Shown here piece after piece: positions 26,642 to 35,591 of a stretch of 64,000 nucleotides of DNA; the stretch's first letter is position 1, and each line of letters begins with the position of its first letter. Source of the DNA: RGIG1918 sp964570895 (GTDB lineage Bacteria > Cyanobacteriota > Vampirovibrionia > Gastranaerophilales > Gastranaerophilaceae); contig CAZMZD010000001.1 in the NCBI GenBank assembly GCA_964570895.1, positions 310,001 through 374,000 on the forward strand, written 5' to 3'. A program made the position numbers and the translations under genes. The notes beneath the pieces are model-generated. The model saw only the letters and a list, made by a program, of their open reading frames with translations, had not been told where the DNA came from and ran no database searches.

Positions 26642-27400
26642 ATGGAAACTCAAATAAAAAACTCGTCAAAAGTTAAATATGATATCAAAAGCTTTGAGGC
26701 AGACGCAAAAGGAAACATAAAACCATCGACACTGTTACATTTTTTTGAAGATGCTGCATATCAAAACGCAGAAGAAATAAACGTGGGCTATAGCACTGTT
26801 TTTCCGCGCTCGCTTGCGTGGGTTGTTGTTAAATATCACATAAAATTTTTAAAAATGCCAAAAGTTTGGGAAAATGTGACAGTTGAAACATGGCCAACGC
26901 AAAGCACAGGGATAACATGCCGAAGAGAATTCAAATTAACAAACGAAAAAGGGCAAGTAATTTGCACGGCTTCAAGCCTTTGGACCCTTTTGGATTTAAA
27001 GGCAAGAAAACTTGTTAAACCTATGCAAACAGTGGAATTTCCGCCGCTTTCAGATGATATTGCGATGGAAACTTCTTTTTGGCGCGGAAATGAGCAAACA
27101 AAAAGCGACATTGAGTGCACAAAAGCTGTTAATTACGATAATTTAGATTTGAATTTGCATTTAAATAACGCATGCTATGTGACCGAGATGATAAATTCCA
27201 TGCCGTTTGAATTTTTGATGGAAAATGAAATTTCTGAAATTTTCATAAACTTTAAAAAAGAAGCAAGGATTGAAAATACACTAAAGATAGAAACAGAAGT
27301 AAAAGGCGAAGAAAACATCACTCTGCACAAAATTTCAAATGAAAACGGCGAAGAAAACGCGACAGGAAAAATCATTTGGAAAAACAGGTTTACGAAGTAG
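26642..27400 (+). CDS. acyl-[acyl carrier protein] thioesterase
   Basis: The 252-residue protein has the double hot-dog fold pattern of bacterial FatA/FatB-like thioesterases (PF01643): an N-terminal half with LLHFFEDAAYQNAEE and SLAWVVVKYHIKF, then a second half with NYDNLDLNLHLNNACYV, which holds the catalytic Asn/His region. It releases fatty acids from acyl-ACP in the cytosol. The frame opens at 26630, but the ATG at 26642 is six bases after GGAG and is preferred. It stands alone between tRNA-Gln and tRNA-Pro. Confidence 0.9.
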   Translation: METQIKNSSKVKYDIKSFEADAKGNIKPSTLLHFFEDAAYQNAEEINVGYSTVFPRSLAWVVVKYHIKFLKMPKVWENVTVETWPTQSTGITCRREFKLTNEKGQVICTASSLWTLLDLKARKLVKPMQTVEFPPLSDDIAMETSFWRGNEQTKSDIECTKAVNYDNLDLNLHLNNACYVTEMINSMPFEFLMENEISEIFINFKKEARIENTLKIETEVKGEENITLHKISNENGEENATGKIIWKNRFTK

Positions 27401-27479
27401 GAAAATTGTATTAGAATAAGTGTATTGAACTTTGTCAATATATGCAAACTTGGCGCTGTTGCGCTGAGTTTCAGAGCTT

Positions 27480-27510
27480 GTAAGACCCTGAAACGAGTTC
27501 AGGGTGACGG
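27480..27510. repeat. REP-like palindrome (R2), copy 1
   Basis: CCCTGAA (27486-27492) pairs with TTCAGGG (27498-27504) around ACGAG, within the phrase GCTTGTAAG-palindrome-TGAC. Related copies are at 43012-43043, 60292-60318 and 60361-60390. The rest of the gap from 27401 to tRNA-Pro holds nothing else recognisable. Confidence 0.8.
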
Positions 27511-27571
27511 ATTGGGTTTGACGGCAAGTCGCGAAAATGTAAATTGTATATTAATAATTAAATATTAAAAT

Positions 27572-27645
<74 letters not shown>

Positions 27646-27669
27646 TTTTTTCAAAATCTTCACTCCAGA

Positions 27670-27725
27670 TTACATCCTGAGCACTCGATTAGATTTTTTA
27701 CGCTTTCGCTAAAAATCAAATCTGC
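27670..27725 (-). repeat. R4-family hairpin downstream of rfbH
   Basis: An imperfect long stem (27688-27700 with 27708-27721) lies four bases past the rfbH stop on the minus strand. It is followed there by CGAGTGCTCAGGATGTAA, the same hairpin-plus-CAGGATGT arrangement as at 20471-20522. It may end the rfbG-rfbH transcript. Confidence 0.6.
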
Positions 27726-27728
27726 TTG

Positions 27729-29075
27729 TTACTTGCCAAAATATTTGTGTATGCAGCTTGAAATTTTTTCAATTTCTTTATCGCAAAGCGCAGGATAGGT
27801 ACCGACCCAAAAGGTGTTATTCATAATAAAATCGCTAATGGGAAGCTTTTTATAATCGTCATCAGACAAATTTTTCGAACATAAAATTTCAGAATTATCG
27901 ATTTTAAATTTTATTTCATTTTCAACAAACATGGGCTGCCTAAGGATGTTGCCCGCAAAAAGTTGCCTTGTGCCAATATTATTATTTTCAAGATATTCAA
28001 CAAGCGCCTGTTTTGAAAAACCGCAATTTTCCCTGACCGAGAGCAAATACCCAAACCAAGACGGTTTGCATTTTTCACAAATTTCAGGAAGAATTAAAAA
28101 GTCCTTTAAATCGGACAATTTTTCTGTTAAAAGTTTTGCATTTTTGGTTCTTTTTTCAATAAATCCATCAAGCTTTTTTAATTGAGCGCAGCCAATTGCA
28201 GCCTGCCAATCCGTGATTTTTAAGTTATAACCGAGGTGCGAGTATACGTATTTGTGGTCATAGCCTTGGGGAAGTTTTCCATGCTGGCCCGAAAACCTTT
28301 TGCCGCAAACTCCGTCATGTCCTGTGGGGCAAGCGCAATCACGCCCCCAATCCCTAATTGAGCGGATAATTTTATACAATTCAGGGTTATTTGTGACAAG
28401 CGCCCCTCCTTCGCCCATTGTTATATGGTGCGCAGGGTAAAAGCTAAATGTTCCGATGTCGCCAATCGTGCCGAGCTTTTTCCCATCATATTCGCCACCC
28501 AGAGCGTCGCACGAGTCTTCGATTACCCATAAATTATATTTTTTTGCAATTGATATGACTTTATCTAAATCAAAGCTGTTTCCAAGAGTGTGCGCAAGGA
28601 TTATTGCTTTGGTTTTATCTGTTATTGCATTTTCGATTTTGTCTGCATTTATGTTATAAGTGCCTATTTCGCAATCGACAAAAACAGGAATTAAACCGTG
28701 CTGAATTAAGGGGTTTATGGTTGTCGGAAAAGAGGTTGCAACAGTAATTACTTCATCCCCTGCTTTAAGGGCGCGCTCTTCGAGTTTCCAAGAAGTGAGC
28801 GCTGCTATTGCAAGCAGATTTGCGCTTGAACCCGAATTGGTCGTGAGCGCATATTTAGAGCCAAGATATTTTGCAAATTCATGCTCAAATTCTGTGTTAA
28901 ATCTGCCAGAGGTAAGCCACATATCAAGCGAAGCGTCAATCATGTTTTCAAGCTCTTCAAATTCAAGCACCTTGCCGGAGGGCGGTATTCGCTTCAGCTC
29001 TTTTTTGCCGCTTAAAATTTTATCAAAATATTCTTTTGCAGCATTTTTTACTTTATTGCGTAACTCTTGCTCCAC
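27729..29075 (-). CDS. rfbH: CDP-4-dehydro-6-deoxyglucose 3-dehydratase (E1)
   Basis: The 448-residue protein matches E1/RfbH. It has the aminotransferase fold, but the PLP-lysine is replaced: FSFYPAHHITMGEGG has His216-His217 where sugar aminotransferases have Lys. The iron-sulfur cysteines Cys189, Cys247, Cys249 and Cys257 fit the C-X57-C-X1-C-X7-C spacing known for E1 exactly. With a reductase (E3) it removes the C3 hydroxyl of CDP-4-keto-6-deoxyglucose. No E3 gene is in the window. A GTG start at 29075 overlaps rfbG by 23 bases. Its substrate is made by RfbF and RfbG, encoded nearby. Confidence 0.95.
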   Translation of the reverse strand: MEQELRNKVKNAAKEYFDKILSGKKELKRIPPSGKVLEFEELENMIDASLDMWLTSGRFNTEFEHEFAKYLGSKYALTTNSGSSANLLAIAALTSWKLEERALKAGDEVITVATSFPTTINPLIQHGLIPVFVDCEIGTYNINADKIENAITDKTKAIILAHTLGNSFDLDKVISIAKKYNLWVIEDSCDALGGEYDGKKLGTIGDIGTFSFYPAHHITMGEGGALVTNNPELYKIIRSIRDWGRDCACPTGHDGVCGKRFSGQHGKLPQGYDHKYVYSHLGYNLKITDWQAAIGCAQLKKLDGFIEKRTKNAKLLTEKLSDLKDFLILPEICEKCKPSWFGYLLSVRENCGFSKQALVEYLENNNIGTRQLFAGNILRQPMFVENEIKFKIDNSEILCSKNLSDDDYKKLPISDFIMNNTFWVGTYPALCDKEIEKISSCIHKYFGK

Positions 29076-30132
29076 TTAATTTTTCCCCGTATTCTCTGAT
29101 TTGATTTATCGTAAAATCGTACATATCACATTCTTTATTATAAAAATTCTTATACCATAAAACCGTTTTTTCAATTGCCTCCGCGGTTTCATAAAGAGGC
29201 GCCCAGCCTAAAATTTCTTTTGCTTTGTCAGTGTTTAAAATTAGAGTTTTAGCCTCATGAGGATTTATATTTTTATCTTGTCTTATTTCGCCTTTTCCAT
29301 AAAGTTTGCAAATGGTTTGGGTGACTTCCAAAACATTAATAACTTCACGTTCGCTGGGTCCAAAATTAAAAGCTTGCGCAAACTTTTTACCTTCTGAAAG
29401 CAATTTTTTGCCAAGAAGCAAGTATCCTGAAAGCGACTCCAAAACAAATTGCCACGGGCGAATTGCGGCAGGGTTTCTGATTATAATCGGTTCATTGTTA
29501 TTTATTGCGCGAATGCAATCAGGAATTAACCTGTCTTGAGCCCAATCGCCGCCTGCAATTACGTTTCCTGCTCTTGCTGTTGCAAGCGCCATTTTGTTGT
29601 CTTCTTGAAGAAAAGAGTTTCTAAACGATGACGATAAAATTTCAACACAAGCTTTTGAAGACGAATACATATCGTATCCGCCAAGCGGGCAAGCTTCATC
29701 AAAAGCGTTTTTTAACTCATTATTTTCGTAGCATTTATCGGTTGTGACGTTTACAAAAGCGCGAATGCTTGGAGTGTATTTTGCAGCCATAAGAACATTT
29801 AAAGTGCCTAAAACATTTGTTTTATATGTCAGAACAGGTTCTTTATATGAAGTTCTGACAATTGGCTGCGCCGCAAGATGAAAGACAATATCAGGCTGAA
29901 AATCATTCATTGTTTTATTCAATAAGTTTTCGTCTAAAATGTCGCCGATTACTGATTTATCAATCTTGCCTTCAATATCCAATTCATAAAACATTGAAGG
30001 GTTAGTGTTTGGCGCAAGCGAATATCCGCAAACTTTGGCGCCAAGTTCTTTGAGCCACAAGGCAAGCCAGCTTCCTTTAAAGCCGGTGTGCCCTGTTAAA
30101 AAAACTTTTTTGCCTTTGTAAATATTGTTCAA
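29053..30132 (-). CDS. rfbG: CDP-glucose 4,6-dehydratase
   Basis: The 359-residue short-chain dehydrogenase-type protein has GKKVFLTGHTGFKGSWLAL (NAD-binding Rossmann loop), HLAAQPIVRTSY, the TTDKCYEN motif and the catalytic YSSSK. It converts CDP-glucose to CDP-4-keto-6-deoxyglucose. The open frame reaches 30186, but a TTG at 30132 with GGAG six bases upstream begins right before the Rossmann fold and gives the family's usual length. rfbH follows with an overlap. It diverges from the membrane glycosyltransferase-type gene at 30269. Confidence 0.95.
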   Translation of the reverse strand: MNNIYKGKKVFLTGHTGFKGSWLALWLKELGAKVCGYSLAPNTNPSMFYELDIEGKIDKSVIGDILDENLLNKTMNDFQPDIVFHLAAQPIVRTSYKEPVLTYKTNVLGTLNVLMAAKYTPSIRAFVNVTTDKCYENNELKNAFDEACPLGGYDMYSSSKACVEILSSSFRNSFLQEDNKMALATARAGNVIAGGDWAQDRLIPDCIRAINNNEPIIIRNPAAIRPWQFVLESLSGYLLLGKKLLSEGKKFAQAFNFGPSEREVINVLEVTQTICKLYGKGEIRQDKNINPHEAKTLILNTDKAKEILGWAPLYETAEAIEKTVLWYKNFYNKECDMYDFTINQIREYGEKLSGARVTQ

Positions 30133-30256
30133 AACAAGCTCCGATTTAACATAAATTATTTTAAAATATTTTTTGGAATATAACAAGAAATTTAGTTTAA
30201 AGAAACACTTAAGTGCAACAAATGTAACACATTTGCCAAACGCGCAGTAAATTTTG

Positions 30257-30262
30257 TATATT
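30257..30262 (+). promoter_or_regulatory. -10 box of the membrane GT gene (predicted leaderless)
   Basis: TATATT ends six bases before the ATG at 30269 and there is no SD. A TTG at 30254 would give five extra codons but has no ribosome site. Confidence 0.5.
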
Positions 30263-30268
30263 GATTAT

Positions 30269-32017
30269 ATGGATATGAATAAAATTAAATTATTTTGGAA
30301 AAAGCTGGCGCCATATTTTATCACAGCTTGTTTAACTTATTTTTTCTTGGTTATAATCGCCGGAATAAACAGGGTTAACTTTAATTTTCCGATTGACTTC
30401 AATTGGGATTCCACTTTGTTTTTGGTAAACATTAAATCTTTTTTTAATGGCGAATGGGGGATTTTTGACACAGCCAAAAACAGCGCTCTAAGCGCTCCGC
30501 TCGGGCTTAATATGGGCGCTTTTCCAACTGCTGATTTGAATTTAATTTTAATTATTTTAAAAATATTTGCAGTCTTAAATATAAATTTTATTGCAGCAAT
30601 TAATATTTATTTTTTCCTGACATTTTTCTTAACTTCCCTTATTTCGCTTTATGTTTTGAAGAAATTAGATATTCCAAATAACATTGCAATTGGCGCAGCT
30701 CTTTTATTTGCGTTTCTGCCTTATCATTTTTTAAGAGAAGTGAAACACATAGTTCTTGCTTCTTATTTTCTTGTTCCTTTAATGGCGCTGGCGCTTTTTT
30801 ATGTATGGCAGAAAAAACCTTTGTTTTTTAAAAAATGCGGCGAAGTTTGGAAATTCGATTTACTAAACAAAAAGGCTGTTTTTGTTTATGTTTTACTTGC
30901 CCTTACTGCCTTATCTTCCATATACTACAATCTTTTCTTTATGTTCTTTTTGTTAATTGCAGGGCTAAGCGCTTATTTTTATCACAAAAATTATAGGCAT
31001 TTTGCAAGCGCCGCAATTGCTGTCATAATTTTATTATTTTTCACATTTATAAATTTCCTTCCAAACATTATTTACATAAAAAACAATGCAAGCGAAAATT
31101 ACACACAGAGAGGGTTTGCACAAACAGAATATTACGGGCTGCGCGTTCCGCAAATGTTGCTTCCTGTTGATAACCACATAATAAAACCGCTTGCAAAAAT
31201 CAAGACGGAATATAATGAAGGCGCGCTGATTGTGAACGAAAGCTCGATGGCAACTCTTGGCTTTGCACTTTCCGTTTCTTTTGTGGCGCTTCTTTTCAAC
31301 TTTTTGTTTGTAAGAAAAAATAAATTTGACGCATATCAAAAACTTGGTTTTTTAACGGTTTCATCGGTTTTGCTTACGGTTTCAGGCGGATTTTTATCTT
31401 ATTTTGCAATTTTTGGGCTGACACAACTTCGCTCGTGCAATAGGATTAGTATCTTTATCGCGTTTTTTGCGCTCATCGGCTTATGCCTTTTCTTGAAAAA
31501 TATCACCAAAAAACACAAAACCAGATTATGCAATTTGCTAATTATCCTCTTTTTTGTGCTCGCGCTTTTAGACATTTCTTCATATACATTCAATTTTGCA
31601 CTTAAACAACAAGCAATTAAAAAAGAGGTTTATTCGCTTGCTTCTTTGGTTAATTACATCGAGGCGCAAAGCCCTGATAAAATCAAAGTCTTCACCCTTC
31701 CTTATTTAGATTTTCCGGAAGGCAAACCGTCATATATGATGTATGACTATGAGCTTGCAAAACCTGCCGCATTTTCAAACAGAGTGCAATATTCTTATGG
31801 CGCCTTAAAGGGTTCCGCACTTGATAAAAAATATCAAGAATATTCTAACTTAAATTCGCAAACATTGGTTCAAGCGCTTCGAAATGACGGATTTGACGGC
31901 ATTTTAATTGATACAAAAGGATATTATCAATATCCTCAAGATTTGATAAATTTATCAAAAATTTTAGGCACACCGTTTGTATCGCAAGACGGGGTTTGGG
32001 TTTATTACAGATTATAG
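30269..32017 (+). CDS. polytopic membrane protein, GT-C glycosyltransferase-like
   Basis: The 582-residue protein has about ten or more hydrophobic helices. An early extracytoplasmic loop contains DFNWDSTLF, which is where GT-C enzymes place catalytic acids. A C-terminal soluble segment (about 460-582) follows the last helices. This is the plan of polyprenyl-phosphate-sugar-dependent transferases. The partner gene 10 bases downstream is a GtrB-type enzyme that makes exactly such donors, which supports the call. I do not recognise a specific CAZy family. The pair sits on the opposite strand to the surrounding rfb genes. Confidence 0.65.
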   Translation: MDMNKIKLFWKKLAPYFITACLTYFFLVIIAGINRVNFNFPIDFNWDSTLFLVNIKSFFNGEWGIFDTAKNSALSAPLGLNMGAFPTADLNLILIILKIFAVLNINFIAAINIYFFLTFFLTSLISLYVLKKLDIPNNIAIGAALLFAFLPYHFLREVKHIVLASYFLVPLMALALFYVWQKKPLFFKKCGEVWKFDLLNKKAVFVYVLLALTALSSIYYNLFFMFFLLIAGLSAYFYHKNYRHFASAAIAVIILLFFTFINFLPNIIYIKNNASENYTQRGFAQTEYYGLRVPQMLLPVDNHIIKPLAKIKTEYNEGALIVNESSMATLGFALSVSFVALLFNFLFVRKNKFDAYQKLGFLTVSSVLLTVSGGFLSYFAIFGLTQLRSCNRISIFIAFFALIGLCLFLKNITKKHKTRLCNLLIILFFVLALLDISSYTFNFALKQQAIKKEVYSLASLVNYIEAQSPDKIKVFTLPYLDFPEGKPSYMMYDYELAKPAAFSNRVQYSYGALKGSALDKKYQEYSNLNSQTLVQALRNDGFDGILIDTKGYYQYPQDLINLSKILGTPFVSQDGVWVYYRL

Positions 32018-32027
32018 TTGGGGTTCG

Positions 32028-32966
32028 ATGAAAAAAATAAGCATAGTTTCAAGTTGTTTTAACGAAGAAGAAAATATAGAAATACTTTATAATGCAGTGA
32101 AAAAGCAAATGGAGCCATATTTAGACAGATACGAATATGAGCAAATTATTGTTGACAATTGTTCAACAGATAATAGCGCCAAAATTTTACGCGAACTTGC
32201 AGAAAAAGATAAAAATTTAAAAGTCATTCTTAATGCAAGGAATTTTGGGCACATTCGTTCTCCGTATTGGGCAATGATTAACGGAGCGGGCGACGCAATA
32301 ATTTACATGGCTTCCGACTTGCAAGACCCGCCGGAGCTTATCGGTGATTTTATTAAAAAATGGGAAGAAGGTTATAAAATTGTTCTTGGACAAAAAAGGG
32401 CTTCAGAGGAATTTTTCTTAATGCGACTTATTCGCAACACTTTCTATTATTTAATCGGGAAAATTGCAGACGATGGGGTTAAGTTGGTTCCAAATTGCAC
32501 CGGTTTTGGGCTATATGACAAACAAATTATAGATATTGCCCGCACAATCGATGACCCGTATCCATATTTTAGGGGCTTAATTTGTGAAATAGGTTTTGAG
32601 CAAGCAATAATTCCTTTCGTGCAACCAACAAGAAAACATGGGAAAACAAAAAACAATTTTTACACATTGTATGATAACGCAATGATTGGAATTATTAAAC
32701 ACTCGAAATTGCCGCTCAGGCTTGCTTCTTTCATAGGTTCAATACTTTCTCTTGCAAGTTTGACTGTTGCGGTTTTCTATTTTATTTATAAGCTGATTTT
32801 CTGGAATTCTTTTTCGGCAGGTCAAGCGCCGCTTGTGATTGGGCTATTTTTCTTCTCATCGGTTCAATTATTCTTTATTGGCGTGCTCGGGGAATATATT
32901 GGCGCAATTTACACAAGAATTAACAAAAAACCGCTCGTGATTGAAAAAGAAAGAATTAATTTCTAG
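32028..32966 (+). CDS. GtrB/DPM1-type polyprenyl-phosphate glycosyltransferase
   Basis: The 312-residue protein has a GT2 domain (ISIVSSCFNEEENI at the start, DNCSTDNS, and YMASDLQDPPE as the DXD region) and two C-terminal membrane helices (about 240-265 and 275-300) ending with GEYIGAIYTRINKKP. This is the GtrB architecture: it loads a hexose from a nucleotide sugar onto a polyprenyl phosphate at the cytoplasmic membrane face. The ATG at 32028 follows GGGG and comes 10 bases after the upstream stop. Its last 11 bases overlap the convergent epimerase gene. Confidence 0.88.
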   Translation: MKKISIVSSCFNEEENIEILYNAVKKQMEPYLDRYEYEQIIVDNCSTDNSAKILRELAEKDKNLKVILNARNFGHIRSPYWAMINGAGDAIIYMASDLQDPPELIGDFIKKWEEGYKIVLGQKRASEEFFLMRLIRNTFYYLIGKIADDGVKLVPNCTGFGLYDKQIIDIARTIDDPYPYFRGLICEIGFEQAIIPFVQPTRKHGKTKNNFYTLYDNAMIGIIKHSKLPLRLASFIGSILSLASLTVAVFYFIYKLIFWNSFSAGQAPLVIGLFFFSSVQLFFIGVLGEYIGAIYTRINKKPLVIEKERINF

Positions 32967-33807
32967 TTTGCTTTAAATGGTTGAACAATTTTTTCAAGCC
33001 TTCTTCCAATTCGGTGAATTTAAAATTCGGAATTTCGCCCAAAAGAAGAGCGTTGGAACCTGTGTATTTGTGCTCTAGCGAGGAATTTAATATTTTAACT
33101 TTTGTTTTGTGCCCGCTTATTTTATTCACTATTTCAGCAATTTCGGCCATTGTTGTGCTTATTGTTGGAGTCGCGTTGATTATTTTTTTATCCGTCCAAT
33201 TAGATATAAAATGTTCGATAATTTTTTCTAAATCTTCAATAAATAAATAGTCAAAAACCGTGTTGTTTTCAATGATTATTTCTTCGTTTTTAAGATTTTG
33301 CAATATTGCGTAAGTTGGAAACCTTGTTTCTTTTTCGCCGGCGCCATAGCAAGCAAAAATGTTGAGGCAGAGGGAATTTTCCGTTTTTTCTATTATTTTT
33401 GCAAGCTCCATTTTGGATTTACCATATAAATCACGAGGCTCAAATTTACCAATTTCAAACTCTTTAACTTTATCTAAATTTCTTGTTTTATCATACATTG
33501 CACCGGAGCCAAAAGTTATGATTTTTACATTTTTTGCTCTTGAATAAAGAAGATTTTTAAACATTTTCAAGTTATTTTCAAAAGTTGAAGGCGGGTCTTG
33601 CAGAGCGCGAGCGCCTCCAACCGTTGCCGCATGAATTATAAAGTCAATTTTATTTTCTTCAAAATATTTATTAACCGCAGCGCCATCAAGCAAATCGAGC
33701 TCAAAGCTTCTTGGGGATAAAATTTTATATTTATTTTCAAAGTATTTTTTTAAATTTTTTCCAATGAAGCCACCGGAGCCTGTAATTAAAATATTTTGAA
33801 TTTCCAC
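32956..33807 (-). CDS. NAD-dependent epimerase/dehydratase family protein
   Basis: The 283-residue protein is an extended short-chain dehydrogenase: NILITGSGGFIGKNL at the N-terminus, IIHAATVGG, a GSGAMYD strand, and a catalytic LYGKSKMELA (Tyr-X3-Lys). The start is set at a GTG (33807) because GAGG lies six bases upstream, inside the last codons of the TPP gene. Earlier in-frame ATGs overlap that gene. Directly after a TPP-dependent enzyme in a CDP-deoxysugar locus, it could be the ketoreductase step (YerF-like) for a branched sugar. That assignment is inference; a GDP- or UDP-sugar epimerase is the alternative. Confidence 0.75.
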   Translation of the reverse strand: MEIQNILITGSGGFIGKNLKKYFENKYKILSPRSFELDLLDGAAVNKYFEENKIDFIIHAATVGGARALQDPPSTFENNLKMFKNLLYSRAKNVKIITFGSGAMYDKTRNLDKVKEFEIGKFEPRDLYGKSKMELAKIIEKTENSLCLNIFACYGAGEKETRFPTYAILQNLKNEEIIIENNTVFDYLFIEDLEKIIEHFISNWTDKKIINATPTISTTMAEIAEIVNKISGHKTKVKILNSSLEHKYTGSNALLLGEIPNFKFTELEEGLKKLFNHLKQTRN

Positions 33808-33808
33808 C

Positions 33809-35590
33809 TTAGACCTCATTGCATTTTTCAAATTCATCTCTATCCAAAAATGGATACATGTCTTCAAGACTTGGCGACACCATTGTTCCGTCTTCGAGTG
33901 TTTTTGCAGAGAGTTTTGGCGCAAAATCATATTCTTCTTCAACCATAACTTCACACAATATGGCGCCTTTGGTGTTTAAAACTTCGGAAATATCTTTATC
34001 CATAGTAGACGGATTTGAAATTCGCACAGTGTTAAGCCCAAAAGCTTTTGCAACTTCTATAAAATTCGGAACACTTACGCCTGAAGTTTCGCCGGAGCCT
34101 GTCATGTTGCCGTTAAAAAACCTCTTTTGAGTTTGTCTTATTGAAGAATATCCTTTGTTGTTAATTACAAAAATTTTAATTGGCAAATTATTATGAACAA
34201 TTGTTTGAAGTTCTTGCAGATTCATCATAATCGAGCCATCGCCTTCAAGGCAAACAACATTTCTGCTACCCGCCTCATAACACGCGCCGATTGCAGCAGG
34301 AAGCCCGTAACCCATTGAAGCACTGCCTGAATTTAAGATATACCTTTGGCGCGATTTAATAACCGCATTTTGAAACATACACACACTTGCAGAGCCGTTT
34401 GCAGAAACTAAAATATCGCCCTCCAAAAGCGCCTTAGAAAGAGAATGCGTAAAATGATACGGTTCAATTTTTTCTAAAGTTTGCGCTTTTTCCTTCCAAT
34501 TCTCAAAAGAAAATTTTTCTTTTAATTTTTGCGTATGTTCAAGCCAATTTTTAAAAGAGGGGATGTTATAATTTTCAAGCGCAGATATAATTTCAGGAAT
34601 AAAAGTGGCTAAATCTGCCTGAATTGCTAAATCGGGCCTTATGGTGGGCTTATTCAGCTCTGCACTATCAATATCGACCACAATTTTATATGCATTTTTT
34701 GCAAAATTTTCATAATTATAACTTATTTGCCTGATATTATTTCTTGTGCCCAAGCATAATATCAAATCCGCATTTTGAAGGGCAAAATTACCCGCCCTTT
34801 GGCCGATTGTTCCAATTCGCCCTGCATAATATTCACTGTTTTCTTCAAGCAAATCAAAACCGTTTAAGGTAAGAACCGTCGGGATTTTTAATTTATCAAT
34901 CAATTTTTTAAGATTATTTTCTTGGTGCGAAAGCTTTACCCCTTGCCCTGCAATTATTAACGGTTTTTTTGCAGTTTTAATTTTTTCTAAAACTTCATTT
35001 ATTTTGCAATCATACAGTTTTTGCGCTTCAGGTTTAAATTCAATTAAATCATCTTCGTTAATAATTGCTGCCTGCACATTCATTGGCACATCAAGCCAGA
35101 CAGGGCCTTTTCTACCATTCGTTGCTTCATAAATTGCTTTATCAAGATGATATTTAATTTCGTTCGGTTCTGTCACCATTTTAGCGTATTTTGTGATTGG
35201 CGAAACGATGGATATAATGTCTGCTTCTTGGTCACCAAGTTGCCTTAGGCTAAGTTCAGGACAAGAGCTTAAGCAAGTTGAATATTTAACTTGACCCGAG
35301 ATATATAAAACAGGCACAGAATCTGTCCATTCGCCAAACACGCCATTTGGGCAATTTAGGCCTCCGGGGCCTGTTGTCACATTAACAACCGCCATTTCAC
35401 CATTAACTTTTGCATAACCTTCCGCCGCGAAAGAGCATGCCTGCTCATGATGACAAGCAGTGTAGGGAATTTCGCGCCCCAAGCTATCATTCAGGTGCAT
35501 TGCCCCGCCGCCGGACACCATAAAAAAATGTTTAACGCCGTGTTCTTTTAACCTTTTTGCAATGTAATCAGATACTTTATATTGCGCCAT
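33809..35590 (-). CDS. TPP-dependent acetolactate synthase-like enzyme (YerE-like candidate)
   Basis: The 593-residue protein has all three TPP-enzyme domains: an N-terminal PYR domain with the activating Glu in CHHEQACSFAAEGYAK, a middle domain (about 195-330), and a C-terminal PP domain with EGDGSIMMNLQEL and FVINN. It resembles acetohydroxyacid synthase but no small subunit adjoins it. It lies between an epimerase and a NeuB-like gene in a CDP-sugar locus. In yersiniose synthesis YerE, of the same superfamily, transfers a two-carbon unit from pyruvate to CDP-3,6-dideoxy-4-ketohexose. That role is a reasoned proposal here. Confidence 0.8.
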   Translation of the reverse strand: MAQYKVSDYIAKRLKEHGVKHFFMVSGGGAMHLNDSLGREIPYTACHHEQACSFAAEGYAKVNGEMAVVNVTTGPGGLNCPNGVFGEWTDSVPVLYISGQVKYSTCLSSCPELSLRQLGDQEADIISIVSPITKYAKMVTEPNEIKYHLDKAIYEATNGRKGPVWLDVPMNVQAAIINEDDLIEFKPEAQKLYDCKINEVLEKIKTAKKPLIIAGQGVKLSHQENNLKKLIDKLKIPTVLTLNGFDLLEENSEYYAGRIGTIGQRAGNFALQNADLILCLGTRNNIRQISYNYENFAKNAYKIVVDIDSAELNKPTIRPDLAIQADLATFIPEIISALENYNIPSFKNWLEHTQKLKEKFSFENWKEKAQTLEKIEPYHFTHSLSKALLEGDILVSANGSASVCMFQNAVIKSRQRYILNSGSASMGYGLPAAIGACYEAGSRNVVCLEGDGSIMMNLQELQTIVHNNLPIKIFVINNKGYSSIRQTQKRFFNGNMTGSGETSGVSVPNFIEVAKAFGLNTVRISNPSTMDKDISEVLNTKGAILCEVMVEEEYDFAPKLSAKTLEDGTMVSPSLEDMYPFLDRDEFEKCNEV

Positions 35591-35591
35591 A

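Noticed and set aside
27729..29075. rfbH product as a sugar aminotransferase (DegT/DnrJ type)
   Set aside because: The PLP lysine is replaced by His and the four iron-sulfur cysteines of E1 are present with exact spacing.
33808..33954. Longer epimerase frame starting at 33954
   Set aside because: It overlaps the TPP gene by ~150 bases; a GTG with a GAGG site directly before the Rossmann fold is a better start.
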